In this document: positions 50,668 to 60,150 of the stretch, in pieces
Layout of the letters: each line of letters opens with the position of its first letter
Position numbering within the stretch: position 1 is the first letter of the stretch
Origin: Thiemannella venezuelensis
GTDB lineage: Bacteria; Actinomycetota; Actinomycetes; Streptosporangiales; Streptosporangiaceae
Length of the DNA: 64,000 nt
Assembly: GCF_014203605.1 (NCBI RefSeq)
Contig: NZ_JACHJJ010000002.1
Location: 186,001-250,000 of the forward strand
Reading direction: 5' to 3'
Program-made: the position numbers and the translations under genes
The notes under the pieces: generated by a model
Seen by the model: the letters and a program-made list of their open reading frames with translations, nothing else
What the model was told of the DNA's origin: nothing
The model's database searches: none

Positions 50668-50691
50668 GAGCCAATCTTGCCTGATTGGCTC
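50668..50691. promoter_or_regulatory. Operator palindrome between the MocR regulator and the trans-sulfuration gene
   Basis: GAGCCAATC (50668-50676) is exactly inverted as GATTGGCTC (50683-50691) around TTGCCT. It lies 3 bp upstream of the regulator start codon and 35 bp before the divergent enzyme gene, an ideal place for autoregulation and target control. Confidence 0.65.
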
Positions 50692-50726
50692 TGACGGACA
50701 AGCCATTGAACGGACATCGTTGACAT

Positions 50727-51899
50727 ATGACTGAACTGCGCCCGGAGACCCGTACCGTCCACCTGCCCCAGCCGCCGCTGAACGGCAGCCGCCCGATCGC
50801 GGTGCCGCTCTACCAGACCTCCGGCTTCGTGTTCGACGACCCGGCCGTCTTCGCCGACGGCATGAACCGCCCCGACGGGGCGTTCGTCTACGGCCGCCTG
50901 TCCAACCCCACGGTCCGCGCCCTGGAGGAGGCCGTGGCCGGGCTGGAGGGCGGCGCCGGCGCCGTGGCCACCGGCTCGGGCATGGGCGCGATCAACGCCG
51001 TGTTCCTCGGCCTGCTCCAGCCCGGCGACCACCTGATCGCCCAGAAGGCCCTCTACGGCGGCACCGCTGCGGTGATCAACGACCTGGTGGCGCGGTTCGG
51101 CATGGAGGTGACCTACGTCCCCGAGGACGACCCGGAGGCGCTGCGCGCGGCGGTCCGGCCGTCCACGAAGCTGGTCTACCTGGAGACGATCGCCAACCCG
51201 GTGACGCAGGTGGCCGACCTGCCGGGGATGTGCGCCGCGGCCCGCGAGGCCGGGCTCGTCTCGGTGGTGGACAACACCTTCGCCTCGCCGGTCCTGTGCC
51301 GCCCGATCGAGCACGGCGCCGACGTCGTGGTCCACTCCACGACCAAGTACCTCAGCGGCCACGCCGACGTGCTCGGCGGCATCGCGGTCTTCGCCGACGA
51401 CGGGCTCTACCGGAAGGTGTGGAAGTTCTCCACCCACCTGGGCGCGACCGCCGATCCGTTCGCCGCCTGGCTCACCCTGCGCGGCATCCAGACGCTGCCG
51501 CTGCGCATGGAACGCCACTGCGCCAACGCCCGCGAGCTGGCCGTCCGCCTGGACGCCCACCCGGCGGTGGCGGCCGTGCACTGGCCGGGCCTGCCCACCC
51601 ACCCCTCGTACGCGCTGGCGGCCAAGCTGCTGCCGGACTTCGGCGGGGTCTTCTCCTTCGACCTGGTCGGCGGGCGCGCGGCCGGGGAGAGGTTCATGAG
51701 CTCGGTACGGCTGGCGCTGCTGGCCCCCTCGCTCGGCGGCGTGGAGACGCTGATCATGCAGCCGTCGACCACCTCCCACAAGTCGCTGACCGCCGAGGAG
51801 CTCGTCCGGCACGGGATCGAGGAGGGGACCGTCCGGGTGGCGGTCGGCATCGAGCACGTCGAGGACCTCTGGGCGGACTTCGCCCAGGCGCTCGCCTGA
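50727..51899 (+). CDS. Trans-sulfuration PLP enzyme (cystathionine gamma-synthase/lyase family)
   Basis: 390 residues. Cys/Met-metabolism PLP family: PIAVPLYQTSGFVFDDPAVF, FVYGRLSNPTVRALEEAVAG, GAGAVATGSGMGAINAVFLG, VVDNTFASPVLCRPIEHGAD, and PLP-lysine K207 in VVHSTTKYLSGHADVLGG, with SLGGVETLIMQPSTTSHKSL near the end. Which reaction (gamma-synthase, gamma-lyase, methionine gamma-lyase or O-acetylhomoserine sulfhydrylase) cannot be fixed. Divergent from its probable PLP-sensing regulator. Confidence 0.93.
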   Translation: MTELRPETRTVHLPQPPLNGSRPIAVPLYQTSGFVFDDPAVFADGMNRPDGAFVYGRLSNPTVRALEEAVAGLEGGAGAVATGSGMGAINAVFLGLLQPGDHLIAQKALYGGTAAVINDLVARFGMEVTYVPEDDPEALRAAVRPSTKLVYLETIANPVTQVADLPGMCAAAREAGLVSVVDNTFASPVLCRPIEHGADVVVHSTTKYLSGHADVLGGIAVFADDGLYRKVWKFSTHLGATADPFAAWLTLRGIQTLPLRMERHCANARELAVRLDAHPAVAAVHWPGLPTHPSYALAAKLLPDFGGVFSFDLVGGRAAGERFMSSVRLALLAPSLGGVETLIMQPSTTSHKSLTAEELVRHGIEEGTVRVAVGIEHVEDLWADFAQALA

Positions 51900-52045
51900 C
51901 GCCCGGCCGGTCCCCGGATCCCGGCCCGGCCCGGCCCGGCCCGGGACGGCACGCGCCGGGGCGTTCCCGGCGGCACCGGTCGTCCGGCGCGCGTGCCGGT
52001 GCGGTTTCATGGGTCTCCGGATCATCTGCGCGAGAGGGGACGTAC

Positions 52046-52972
52046 GTGAGGGTCGGGGATGTCGAGCGGGCGGCCGAGCGGATCGCCGGGCACGCCCGCC
52101 GTACTCCGGTGCTGGAGATGTCGCCGGGGCTGTTCCTGAAGCTGGAGACGGCGCAGCACTCCGGGTCGTTCAAGGTCCGGGGCGGGTTCAACCGCGCGCT
52201 GGCCGCGCGGGAGGCCGGGGCGCTGCCCGAGGCCGGCCTGATCGCCGCCAGCGGCGGCAACCACGGCCTGGCGGTGGCCTATGCCGCGCGGGCGCTCGGC
52301 GTCCGGGCGGAGATCTTCGTGCCCACGGTGTCGAGCCCGGTGAAGGTCGCCGGGCTGCGGGCGCTGGGCGCGGAGGTGACCCAGACCGGCGAGATCTACG
52401 CCGAGGCGTACGAGGCGTCGGCCAAGCGGGCCGCGGCGACCGGCGCGCTGGAGGTCCACGCCTACGACCACCCCGACGTGGTCGCCGGGCAGGGCACGGT
52501 GGGGCTGGAGGTGCTGGAGCAGACCGGGGGAGTGGACACGGTCCTGGTCGCGGTCGGCGGCGGCGGGCTGGTCGCCGGGATCACCGCCGCCGTCGCGGGC
52601 CGGGCGCGGGTGGTGGCCGTGGAGCCGGAGCTGATCCCCACCCTGAACCGGGCGCTGGCCGCCGGAGGCCCGGTCCAGGTGGAGGTGAGCGGGGTGGGCG
52701 CGGACGCCCTGGGCGCCAGCCGGATCGGCCGGATCGCCTACGAGGTGACCAGCGCCGCGGGGGTGGGGAGCCTGCTCGTGCCCGACGAGGCGATCATCGA
52801 GGCCCGGCAGGAGCTCTGGCGCTCCTGCCGCCTCGCGGCCGAGCCCGCCGGGGCCGCGGCCTTCGCCGCCCTGCACTCCGGCGCCTACGTCCCGGCCCCG
52901 GGGGAGCGGGTGGCCGTCATCGTCTGCGGGGCCAACACCGACCCGGCCACCCTGGGGAAGCGGGCCGGCTGA
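52046..52972 (+). CDS. Threonine/serine dehydratase family PLP enzyme
   Basis: 308 residues from GTG 52046 (GAGGGGA upstream). Fold-type II: PLP-lysine in AQHSGSFKVRGGFNRALA, phosphate-contact loop IAASGGNHGLAVAYAARALG, GVDTVLVAVGGGGLVAGITA and the late AVIVCGANTDPATL. No C-terminal ACT domain, so it belongs to the short catabolic-type or serine-racemase-like group. It deaminates threonine or serine to an oxo-acid. It follows the trans-sulfuration gene on the same strand after 146 bp, making a shared amino-acid theme. Confidence 0.92.
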   Translation: MRVGDVERAAERIAGHARRTPVLEMSPGLFLKLETAQHSGSFKVRGGFNRALAAREAGALPEAGLIAASGGNHGLAVAYAARALGVRAEIFVPTVSSPVKVAGLRALGAEVTQTGEIYAEAYEASAKRAAATGALEVHAYDHPDVVAGQGTVGLEVLEQTGGVDTVLVAVGGGGLVAGITAAVAGRARVVAVEPELIPTLNRALAAGGPVQVEVSGVGADALGASRIGRIAYEVTSAAGVGSLLVPDEAIIEARQELWRSCRLAAEPAGAAAFAALHSGAYVPAPGERVAVIVCGANTDPATLGKRAG

Positions 52973-52974
52973 GG

Positions 52975-53012
52975 GCGGCGGGCCGCCGGACCGGGGTCCG
53001 GCGGCCCGCCGC
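52975..53012. terminator. Strong 17-bp-stem hairpin between convergent genes
   Basis: 52975-52991 pairs perfectly with 52996-53012 around a CGGG loop, 2 bp after the dehydratase stop and 8 bp before the panB stop. Serves both directions. Confidence 0.8.
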
Positions 53013-53020
53013 GCGAGAGG

Positions 53021-53866
53021 TCAGTGGTAGCTGTGCTCGGGGGCGGGGAAGGCCCCGCCGGACACCTCGTCGGCGAAGGCGCGCACCGCCCGGTCCATCT
53101 CCTCGGCCAGGTTGGAGTACTTCTTGACGAACTTGGCCGGGCGCTCGGTGAGGCCCATGAGGTCCTGCCAGACGAGGACCTGGGCGTCGGTCGACGGGCC
53201 CGCGCCGATGCCGATCGTGGGAATCGACAGGGAGGTCGTGACCCGCTCGGCGAGGTCGGCCGGGACGCACTCCAGGACGACGGAGAAGGCGCCGGCCGCC
53301 TCCAGGTCCTTGGCGTCGGCCATCAGCTCGTCACCGGACTGGCCGCGGCCCTGCACCCGGTAGCCGCCGAAGGCGTTGACCGACTGCGGGGTCAGGCCGA
53401 GGTGGGCCATGACCGGGATGCCGGCCGAGACGAGGGCCTCGACCTGCGGGAGCACCCGGCGCCCGCCCTCCAGCTTGACCGCGTGGGCGCCCGCCTCCTT
53501 CATGAACCGCACGGCCGTCTCCAGGGCCTGCTGGGGAGAGGCCTGGTAGGAGCCGAAGGGCAGGTCGGCCACGACCAGAGCGCGGGAGGAGCCCCGCACC
53601 ACGGCCGCGGTCAGCGGCATGAGGTCGTCGACGGAGACCGGCAGCGTCGAGTCGTATCCGTAGACCACCATGGCCGCCGAGTCGCCGACGAGCAGGACCG
53701 GGATGCCGGCCTCGTCGAAGACCCTGGCGGTCATCGCGTCGTACGCGGTGACCATCGGCCACCTCTCGCCCCGCTCCTTGGCGGCGGCGATGTCGCGTAC
53801 GGTGATCCTTCGCCCTGCCTGGCCGCCGTAGAGAGCGGTCGGCCGACCGGTGACGGAAGAGGACAT
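53021..53866 (-). CDS. panB: 3-methyl-2-oxobutanoate hydroxymethyltransferase (EC 2.1.2.11)
   Basis: 281 residues from the ATG at 53866. First enzyme of pantothenate synthesis; adds a one-carbon unit from methylene-tetrahydrofolate to 2-oxoisovalerate. Metal-binding Asp residues lie in [20 protein letters not shown] and [60 protein letters not shown] and the catalytic Glu in [17 protein letters not shown] are all present. Full family length. Confidence 0.97.
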   Translation of the reverse strand: MSSSVTGRPTALYGGQAGRRITVRDIAAAKERGERWPMVTAYDAMTARVFDEAGIPVLLVGDSAAMVVYGYDSTLPVSVDDLMPLTAAVVRGSSRALVVADLPFGSYQASPQQALETAVRFMKEAGAHAVKLEGGRRVLPQVEALVSAGIPVMAHLGLTPQSVNAFGGYRVQGRGQSGDELMADAKDLEAAGAFSVVLECVPADLAERVTTSLSIPTIGIGAGPSTDAQVLVWQDLMGLTERPAKFVKKYSNLAEEMDRAVRAFADEVSGGAFPAPEHSYH

Positions 53867-54025
53867 GGGAACCCTCCAGAGTCTCGAGGCGCCCCTGTGG
53901 CGTCCCCGGACGTTTCCGATGATGACATGCGTTCGCTTGGTTAAACACCCCCCGCTCCCGAGGTAATCCGGTGGCGGAGCGGTCGGTGCCGTACGCCACA
54001 ATGCGGGGGGAGGTAAGCAACGAAA

Positions 54026-55222
54026 ATGGCCATCGAACCTTACCGTCGGTTGCTGGCACTGCCGGGCGTGCGGACGCTGCTCCTGGTCGGCCTGCTCGCG
54101 AGGGTCCCGTCCACCGCCGTGAACATGACGCTCACGCTGCACGTGGCGGAGACCCTGGACCTGGGTTTCACGCAGGTGGGTCTGATCGTGCTGGCCGCCA
54201 CGGTCGGCACGGCCGTCGGGTCGCCGCTGTCCGGGCGGTTCGTCGACCGGTACGGCCTGCGCCCCGTGCTGCTGGCGACCACCGCCGCCCAGGCGGTCTT
54301 CTGGGCGACGGCGTGGGCGATGCCGTTCCCGGTCCTCCTCGTCTGCTCCGCGGCGGCGGGCCTGCTGGCCCTCCCGGTGTTCAGCGTGATCCGCCAGTGC
54401 CTGGCCGCGCTGCTCCCGGTGGAGCAGCGCCGGACCGGCTTCTCCCTCGACTCGATGCTGGTCGAGGTGTCCTACATGACGGGGCCCGCACTCGGCGTGG
54501 CCGGCATGACGACGCTCGGCAGCGCGTGGACGATGGGCTTCCTCGCGGCCGGCCTGGTCGGCTCCGGGTCGGCGCTCATCCTGCTGAACCCGCCCACCCG
54601 CTCCGCCGAGGAGATGGAGACGGCCGGGGAGAAGGTCCCCCGGCGCCAGTGGCTCACCCCGGGCCTGGTCACCCTGCTCGGCACCGCCGCGGCGGCCACC
54701 TTCGTGCTGACCGCCACCGAGCTCTCGCTGGTCGCGGTGATGAAGAACGCGGGCGACACGGCATGGACCGGCCTGGCCATCGGCATCTGGTGCGTCTACT
54801 CGCTGATCGGCGGCTTCGTGTACGGCGGGCTGCCGCGCGGGCTCTCGCCGCTGGTCCTGATCGGGGCGATGGGCCTGCTCACCATCCCCGTCGGGCTGAT
54901 CGACGGCGACTGGTGGTGGCTGGTGCTGGCGCTGGTCCCCGCCGGGGTGCTGTGCGCCCCCGGTCTCTCCTCCACGGTCGAGGCCCTGAGCCGCCGGGTC
55001 CCCGCCGGAGCGCGGGGCGAGGCCATGGGGCTGCACGGCACGGCGCTCCTGATCGGTGGCGCGGCCTCCGCGCCGATCGCAGGGGCGGTCATCGACGGCC
55101 CCGGCCCCGGCTGGGCGTTCGCCGTCGCGGGGCTGGTGGGCGTGGTGATGGTACTGATCGCCCTGCCGTTCTGGCGCAGGGCCGCCTCCCCGGTCGGGAA
55201 GTCCGAGCCGGTCGCGGTCTGA
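54026..55222 (+). CDS. Major facilitator superfamily transporter
   Basis: 398 residues and 12 predicted TM helices. MFS signature in the loop between helices 2 and 3: [21 protein letters not shown] central loop ([19 protein letters not shown]-like, about 190-210) separates the two six-helix halves. It resembles drug- or sugar-efflux members of actinomycetes. No regulator is adjacent; panB is divergent. Confidence 0.88.
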   Translation: MAIEPYRRLLALPGVRTLLLVGLLARVPSTAVNMTLTLHVAETLDLGFTQVGLIVLAATVGTAVGSPLSGRFVDRYGLRPVLLATTAAQAVFWATAWAMPFPVLLVCSAAAGLLALPVFSVIRQCLAALLPVEQRRTGFSLDSMLVEVSYMTGPALGVAGMTTLGSAWTMGFLAAGLVGSGSALILLNPPTRSAEEMETAGEKVPRRQWLTPGLVTLLGTAAAATFVLTATELSLVAVMKNAGDTAWTGLAIGIWCVYSLIGGFVYGGLPRGLSPLVLIGAMGLLTIPVGLIDGDWWWLVLALVPAGVLCAPGLSSTVEALSRRVPAGARGEAMGLHGTALLIGGAASAPIAGAVIDGPGPGWAFAVAGLVGVVMVLIALPFWRRAASPVGKSEPVAV

Positions 55223-55280
55223 GGCCGTACGGGGCCGGGTCCCCGGACCGGGCGGGCGGCCGGTGAACGCCCGATTAATA

Positions 55281-55350
55281 CGAAACGGCACCGTTGCGTA
55301 TCGAAACAGATAGCGATACGCTTGCGTTGCGAAACTTTGTCGTATCGAAA
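55281..55350. promoter_or_regulatory. Operator array upstream of the DHA2 transporter
   Basis: GCGTATCG (55296-55303) is exactly inverted as CGATACGC (55314-55321) with 10 bp between. The half-site CGAAA(C/A) recurs at 55281, 55302, 55330 and 55346. The AT-rich block lies directly before the transporter gene and is the likely target of the TetR regulator at 56933. Confidence 0.6.
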
Positions 55351-55362
55351 AACGGGGTTCCC

Positions 55363-56925
55363 ATGAATGAGCGGCTCGGCCACCCGCGGCGGTGGCAGAT
55401 CCTGGGAGTGCTGGTCTTCAGCCTCCTGGCGGTCGTCCTCGACAACACCATCCTCAACGTCGCGCTGAAGACGATCGCCGACCCCCGGGAAGGGCTGGGC
55501 GCGACCCAGGGGCAGCTGGAGTGGGCGATCAACTCCTACACGCTCGTCTTCGCCGGGCTGCTGTTCACCTTCGGGGTGATCGGAGACCGGACCGGGCGCA
55601 AGCGCATGCTGATGATCGGCATGGTCCTGTTCGGCCTGGCCTCGCTGGCCAGCGCCTACGCCCAGGATCCGGCCCAGCTGATCGTGGCCCGGGCGTTCAT
55701 GGGGATCGGCGGCGCCGCGATCATGCCGGCCACCCTGGCGATCATCTCCAACGTCTTCCCGCCGCAGGAGCGCGGCAAGGCGATCGGCGTCTGGGCCGGC
55801 GGCGTCGGCCTGGCCGTGGCGATCGGCCCCATCACCGGGGGCCTGCTCCTGGAGCACTTCTGGTGGGGGTCGGTCTTCCTGGTCAACCTGCCGATCGTGG
55901 CGGTCAGCATGGTGCTCATCGGCCTGGTCGTGCCCGAGTCGCGCGACCCCAGGCCGTCCAAGCTCGACCCGGTCGGCGTGATCCTGTCCATCGTGGGCCT
56001 GGTCGCCCTCACCTACGGCATCATCCGCGGCGGAGAGCTGGCCACGGTCGCCAGCGTCGAGGTGCTCGCCCCGGTGATCCTGGGCCTGGCCGTGCTGGCC
56101 GCCTTCGTCTGGTACGAGCGCCGCATCGACCACCCGGCCTTCGACGTCACCTACTTCCGCGACCCCCGCTTCTCCACCGCGATCGGCCTGATCGGGATCG
56201 TGTTCTTCGCGATGATGGGCGCGATGTTCTTCCTGGTCTTCTACCTGCAGATCGTGCTGGGCTTCACCCCGCTGCAGGCCGGGGCGCTGATGATCCCGTT
56301 CGCCGTGGCGCAGCTCGTCTTCGCCCCCCTCAGCCAGCAGGTGACCGCCCGCTTCGGCGCCAGGCTGACCGCCACGGTGAGCATGGTCGTCGTGGCCGCC
56401 GCCCTCGCCGCCTACGCGCTGATGGACCGCGACACCCCGATCCTGGTGTTCGAGATCGTCTTCTTCGTCCAGGGCGCGGCGATGGCCAACCTCATGCCGC
56501 CCGCCACCACCGCGATCATGGAGGCGCTGCCCCGTGAGAAGGCGGGCGTCGGCTCGGCCATGAGCAACACCGTCCGCCAGGTGGCCGGCGCGCTCGGCGT
56601 GGCCCTGCTCGGCTCGCTGCTCTCGGCGAACTACCGCGACGGGATCACCCCGGCCCTGGCCGGCCTGCCGGAGGAGCTGCGGCACACGGCGGCCGAATCC
56701 CTGCCCGCCACCACGGCCCTCGCCGAGAGGCTCGGCGAGCGCGGTACCGCGCTGGTCGAGCCCGCCATGCGGGCCTTCCTCGACGGCATGCACGTCACCG
56801 CCCTGGTCGCGGCGGGCATCGCCCTCGCCGGAGCCCTGATGGTCATGCGCTGGCTGCCCGGCAAGCACGCTCCCGCGGTCGCGGCCGCGGAGCGGGGGCC
56901 GGAGAAGGAACCGGCGGTAGTGTAG
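55363..56925 (+). CDS. DHA2-type (EmrB/QacA) multidrug MFS transporter
   Basis: 520 residues from the ATG at 55363 and 14 TM helices. Family motifs: [20 protein letters not shown] (motif D1), [20 protein letters not shown] (motif A), and [20 protein letters not shown] with [13 protein letters not shown] (motif C region). Expels hydrophobic or cationic drugs by proton antiport. A TetR regulator follows 7 bp downstream, so the two probably form one autoregulated unit controlled by the operator array. Confidence 0.94.
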   Translation: MNERLGHPRRWQILGVLVFSLLAVVLDNTILNVALKTIADPREGLGATQGQLEWAINSYTLVFAGLLFTFGVIGDRTGRKRMLMIGMVLFGLASLASAYAQDPAQLIVARAFMGIGGAAIMPATLAIISNVFPPQERGKAIGVWAGGVGLAVAIGPITGGLLLEHFWWGSVFLVNLPIVAVSMVLIGLVVPESRDPRPSKLDPVGVILSIVGLVALTYGIIRGGELATVASVEVLAPVILGLAVLAAFVWYERRIDHPAFDVTYFRDPRFSTAIGLIGIVFFAMMGAMFFLVFYLQIVLGFTPLQAGALMIPFAVAQLVFAPLSQQVTARFGARLTATVSMVVVAAALAAYALMDRDTPILVFEIVFFVQGAAMANLMPPATTAIMEALPREKAGVGSAMSNTVRQVAGALGVALLGSLLSANYRDGITPALAGLPEELRHTAAESLPATTALAERLGERGTALVEPAMRAFLDGMHVTALVAAGIALAGALMVMRWLPGKHAPAVAAAERGPEKEPAVV

Positions 56926-56932
56926 GCACGCT

Positions 56933-57550
56933 ATGACGACCAGGGACGAGACACGGCCGGCGCGCCCCGCGGGCCGGCCCCGCAGCGAGAAGGCGGAGAA
57001 GGCGATCATCGAGGCGACCCTCGACCTGATCAGCGAGAGCGCGAGCATCTCCGACCTCTCGATCGAGGCGATCGCCGCCCGGGCGGGTGTGGGCAAGACC
57101 ACGATCTACCGGCGCTGGTCCAACAAGGAGGACCTGGTCGTCGACGCCCTCGCCGTGCTCAAGTCCCCGCTGCCCCCGCTGGCGGGCCGGTCGGTCCGCG
57201 AAGACCTGATCACCTGCATGGAGGTCATGCGCCGGGAGGCCGGCGACGTGCGCGGCCGGTGCGTGATGAACATCGCGATGAACGAGAACGACCGGCACCC
57301 CCGCCTGGTGGAGCGCGTCCGCCAGGCGACGCTCCAGCCGCGCCAGGAGGCGCTGCGGGCGATGCTCCAGCGGGGTGTCGAGACCGGCGAGCTCCGGGCC
57401 GACCTCGACGTCGCGATCGCGACGGCGATGGTGGTCGGCACCGTGATGTGGTACGTCAAGTCGGCGGGACCCGGTGAGGCCGGGGCGGACTCCGGGACCC
57501 TCGCCGAACGCCTCGCCGACCACATCCTGGCCGGTCTCTCCGACCGCTGA
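56933..57550 (+). CDS. TetR-family regulator of the adjacent transporter
   Basis: 205 residues. HTH at about 20-68: KAIIEATLDLISESASISDL, SIEAIAARAGVGKTTIYRRW, SNKEDLVVDALAV. The C-terminal ligand domain carries REDLITCMEVMRREAGDVRG and later VMWYVKSAGPG. It lies 7 bp behind the DHA2 transporter and should repress it by binding the array at 55281-55350, with release on drug binding. Confidence 0.92.
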   Translation: MTTRDETRPARPAGRPRSEKAEKAIIEATLDLISESASISDLSIEAIAARAGVGKTTIYRRWSNKEDLVVDALAVLKSPLPPLAGRSVREDLITCMEVMRREAGDVRGRCVMNIAMNENDRHPRLVERVRQATLQPRQEALRAMLQRGVETGELRADLDVAIATAMVVGTVMWYVKSAGPGEAGADSGTLAERLADHILAGLSDR

Positions 57551-57712
57551 TCCGTCCCGGGACCGGCGCGGGCGGCATTCCTCCGCGGGCGCGGGCGCGC
57601 AGGGCGCGGTCTCCGGACCGCGCCCTGCGGCTTTCCCCGCCGGGGATCCGCCGGGGATCCCGTCCGGCCGGACCCGAGGCGCCGCGGGGGAAAACCCCTC
57701 TAGGAAAAACAT

Positions 57713-57729
57713 GAACATTGTTCTACTCT
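57713..57729 (+). promoter_or_regulatory. Leaderless promoter with GAACATTGTTC palindrome for the beta-helix operon
   Basis: The perfect palindrome GAACATTGTTC (57713-57723) abuts a -10-like TACTCT (57724-57729), which is 7 nt from the ATG at 57737. A repressor bound here would block the promoter; the TetR protein encoded at the end of the operon is the natural candidate. Confidence 0.55.
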
Positions 57730-57736
57730 CGCGGGC

Positions 57737-59746
57737 ATGCGTCCGTTGCGCAGGGCCGCGACCGCCGTCGCGCTGACCCTCGGCCTCCTGCTGCCCGCCA
57801 CCGCCGCCCTCGCCCACGAGGAGCGCCCGGTCACCTTCCCCGACGGCACGGGCAGCGTCCCGCAGCGCCGTACCTCCGAACCCGACCTGCTCGTCTGCAA
57901 GACCGACCGGGCGGACTTCGAGAAGCGGATCGCCGGCTTCCCCGCCGACCTGAGACGGCGCAACCTGGAGCTGTTCGAGCGCTGCCGGGAGAAGGGATAC
58001 CGGCACCTGCAGGAGGCCGTCGACCGGGTCGACCGGGCGGGGATGAACATCGCCATCCTGCCCGGCGTCTACCTGGAGGAGCCCAGCCAGCCCGAACCCG
58101 CGGGGAAGTGCGCGAACCTGGACGCCCGCTGGTCGGACTGGGGCTACCAGATCCTCTCCTTCGAGCAGCAGAAGCAGTGCCCGCACAACCAGAACCTGGT
58201 CGCCGTCCTCGGCGTCGAGGACCTGCAGATCGAGGGCACCGGCGCGGGCCCGCTGGATGTGATCATCGACGCGCAGTACAAGAAGCTGAACGCCATCCGC
58301 GCCGACATGACCGACGGGATCTACTTCCGCAACTTCACCGCCCAGCGGACCACGTTCAACTCGCTGTACATCCTGGCCACCGACGGGTTCGTCATCGACG
58401 GCATGCTCACCCGGTGGAACGACGAGTACGGCTTCCTCACCTTCGCCAGCGACCACGGCCTCTACACCGACTGCGAGTCCTACGGCAACGGCGACTCCGG
58501 CATCTACCCGGGCAGCGCCTCCGACATCAACGACGGCCGCGGCCACGACGTGCCGCGCTACTCGATCGAGATCCGGCGCTGCAAGAGCCACCACAACATG
58601 GTCGGCTACTCCGGTACGGCGGGCGACTCGGTCTACGCCCACGACAACGAGTTCTACGAGAACATGGGCGGCGCCTCGATGGACAGCGCCTTCGCCGGGC
58701 ACCCGGGCCTGCCGCAGAACCACGCGAAGTTCGAGCGGAACAAGATCTACGACAACAACCAGGACTACTACCGGCACGTCGCCGACGGCACCTGCGCCAA
58801 GCCCCCGGCCGAGCGCGGCTACGAGCGGGGCGTCGTCTGCCCGCAGATCGGAATGCCCCCGGGCACCGGGATCATCACCGCGGGCGGCAACTGGAACGTC
58901 TTCCGGGACAACTGGATCTGGGGCCACGACAAGGCCGCCTTCAACCTGCTGGCCGTACCCGCCTTCATCCGGGGGGAGGAGGCGTGGGACAAGCAGTTCG
59001 ACACCTCCCACCACAACCTCTACGAGGGCAACCGGCTCGGGGTCTCTCCCACCGGGGAGGCCCGCCCCAACGGCGCGGGCGTCTCCTGGGACGGCCAGGG
59101 CACCGGCAACTGCTGGCAGCGCGACATCGGCCCCTCCACCCCCTGGGCGCTGCCCGCCTGCGGCTCGGCCGGACCGTCCCGGGTCCTCAGCGAGCCGGTG
59201 AAGATCGCCAAGAACTACCTGTGCAACGACTACAGCATCAGGGACCGGCGGCTCCCGGCTGGCTGCGACTGGTACGGCTCGACCGGCCTGGCCCGCGTCG
59301 AGGTCCAGCTCGCCCTGGCCACGTCCCTGGTGCTCGGGCTGGTGGCGGTCCTGCTCCGGCGCCGCAGGCTCCCCTCGCGCGCCGGGCTGGCGGTCACGCT
59401 CACCGGACTGGCGGGCCTGGTCCTGGACGTCTTCGGGGCGGCCTACGAGTACACCGTGCTGCCCGCCGCCGCCCTGGCGCTGATGGGCGCGTGGTGGATC
59501 GGGGCCGGGCGGCTCGCGGGGCTCGCCGGGCGCAGGGTGTTCGGCTGGTTCACGGTCGTCCTCGGCGTCCTCGCCCTGGCCGACGCGTTCGACAAGGCGG
59601 TCATGATGATCCCGCTGCTCCCGGTCGGCCCCGGCTGGATCCGCGGCCTGCTCACCGGCGTCTGGACGCTCTGGGCGGTCGTCCTGCTCGCCCCGCGGCC
59701 CCGCCGTACGGCTCCCGCCGGGGTTGCGCAGGAGGCGCACGCGTGA
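57737..59746 (+). CDS. Secreted right-handed beta-helix protein with C-terminal membrane domain
   Basis: 669 residues. Signal peptide (ATAVALTLGLLLPATAALA). Residues about 80-480 are a parallel beta-helix of the pectate-lyase/NosD type: GMNIAILPGVYLEE, NSLYILATDGFVIDGMLTRW, GLYTDCESYGNGDSGIYPGS, SIEIRRCKSHHNMVGYSGTA, and FERNKIYDNNQDYYRHVADG. Many Cys pairs suggest disulfides. The last 140 residues hold about four TM helices. NosD-type beta-helices help load copper into nitrous oxide reductase; with the cupredoxin-like lipoprotein next door, a metal-handling role is possible. Coupled to the next gene by GTGA. Confidence 0.8.
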   Translation: MRPLRRAATAVALTLGLLLPATAALAHEERPVTFPDGTGSVPQRRTSEPDLLVCKTDRADFEKRIAGFPADLRRRNLELFERCREKGYRHLQEAVDRVDRAGMNIAILPGVYLEEPSQPEPAGKCANLDARWSDWGYQILSFEQQKQCPHNQNLVAVLGVEDLQIEGTGAGPLDVIIDAQYKKLNAIRADMTDGIYFRNFTAQRTTFNSLYILATDGFVIDGMLTRWNDEYGFLTFASDHGLYTDCESYGNGDSGIYPGSASDINDGRGHDVPRYSIEIRRCKSHHNMVGYSGTAGDSVYAHDNEFYENMGGASMDSAFAGHPGLPQNHAKFERNKIYDNNQDYYRHVADGTCAKPPAERGYERGVVCPQIGMPPGTGIITAGGNWNVFRDNWIWGHDKAAFNLLAVPAFIRGEEAWDKQFDTSHHNLYEGNRLGVSPTGEARPNGAGVSWDGQGTGNCWQRDIGPSTPWALPACGSAGPSRVLSEPVKIAKNYLCNDYSIRDRRLPAGCDWYGSTGLARVEVQLALATSLVLGLVAVLLRRRRLPSRAGLAVTLTGLAGLVLDVFGAAYEYTVLPAAALALMGAWWIGAGRLAGLAGRRVFGWFTVVLGVLALADAFDKAVMMIPLLPVGPGWIRGLLTGVWTLWAVVLLAPRPRRTAPAGVAQEAHA

Positions 59747-60150
59747 GGCCCTCGCTCAGGGCGTCGGCGCTGGCGGGCGCCTGCCTGCTGCTGGCCGCGT
59801 GCAACGTCTCCACCGGCCACCACGCCCCCGGCACCGACCACGGCGTGGCCACCGCGCCTCCGGCCTACGACACCTACGGCGCTCCCAAGGGCCCGACGAT
59901 CGAGATCACGATCACCGGGGGGAGGGCCACCCCCGCCCCCGGCCGCGTCGAGGTCGTCAAGGGGCACGCGGTCCGCCTGGTCGTCACCTCCGACACCGCC
60001 GACGAGCTCCACGTGCACGGCTTCGACCTGACCCGCGCCCTGGAACCGGGGACGCCGGCCACCGTCGACTTCATCGCCGACCGCACCGGCCTGTTCGAGG
60101 TCGAGACCCACGACTCCGGGCTGGTCCTGACCCAGCTCGCCGTACGATGA
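59743..60150 (+). CDS. Cupredoxin-like lipoprotein
   Basis: 135 residues from GTG 59743, overlapping the beta-helix stop. Lipoprotein signal RPSLRASALAGACLLLAAC with lipobox LLAAC. The mature part (about 50-135) has a cupredoxin fold pattern: IEITITGGRATPAPGRVEVV, VRLVVTSDTADELHVHGFDL, and GLFEVETHDSGLVLTQLAV. His in ELHVHG and ETHDSG are possible metal ligands, but the full blue-copper Cys-His-Met set is absent. It should sit on the outer face of the membrane beside the beta-helix protein. Confidence 0.83.
   Translation: MRPSLRASALAGACLLLAACNVSTGHHAPGTDHGVATAPPAYDTYGAPKGPTIEITITGGRATPAPGRVEVVKGHAVRLVVTSDTADELHVHGFDLTRALEPGTPATVDFIADRTGLFEVETHDSGLVLTQLAVR

Noticed and set aside
56843-59740. 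965-codon open frame on the minus strand
   Set aside because: It is antisense to the TetR and beta-helix genes, starts and ends inside them, and its composition (runs of V, G, D, E, R) is that of a GC-rich shadow frame.
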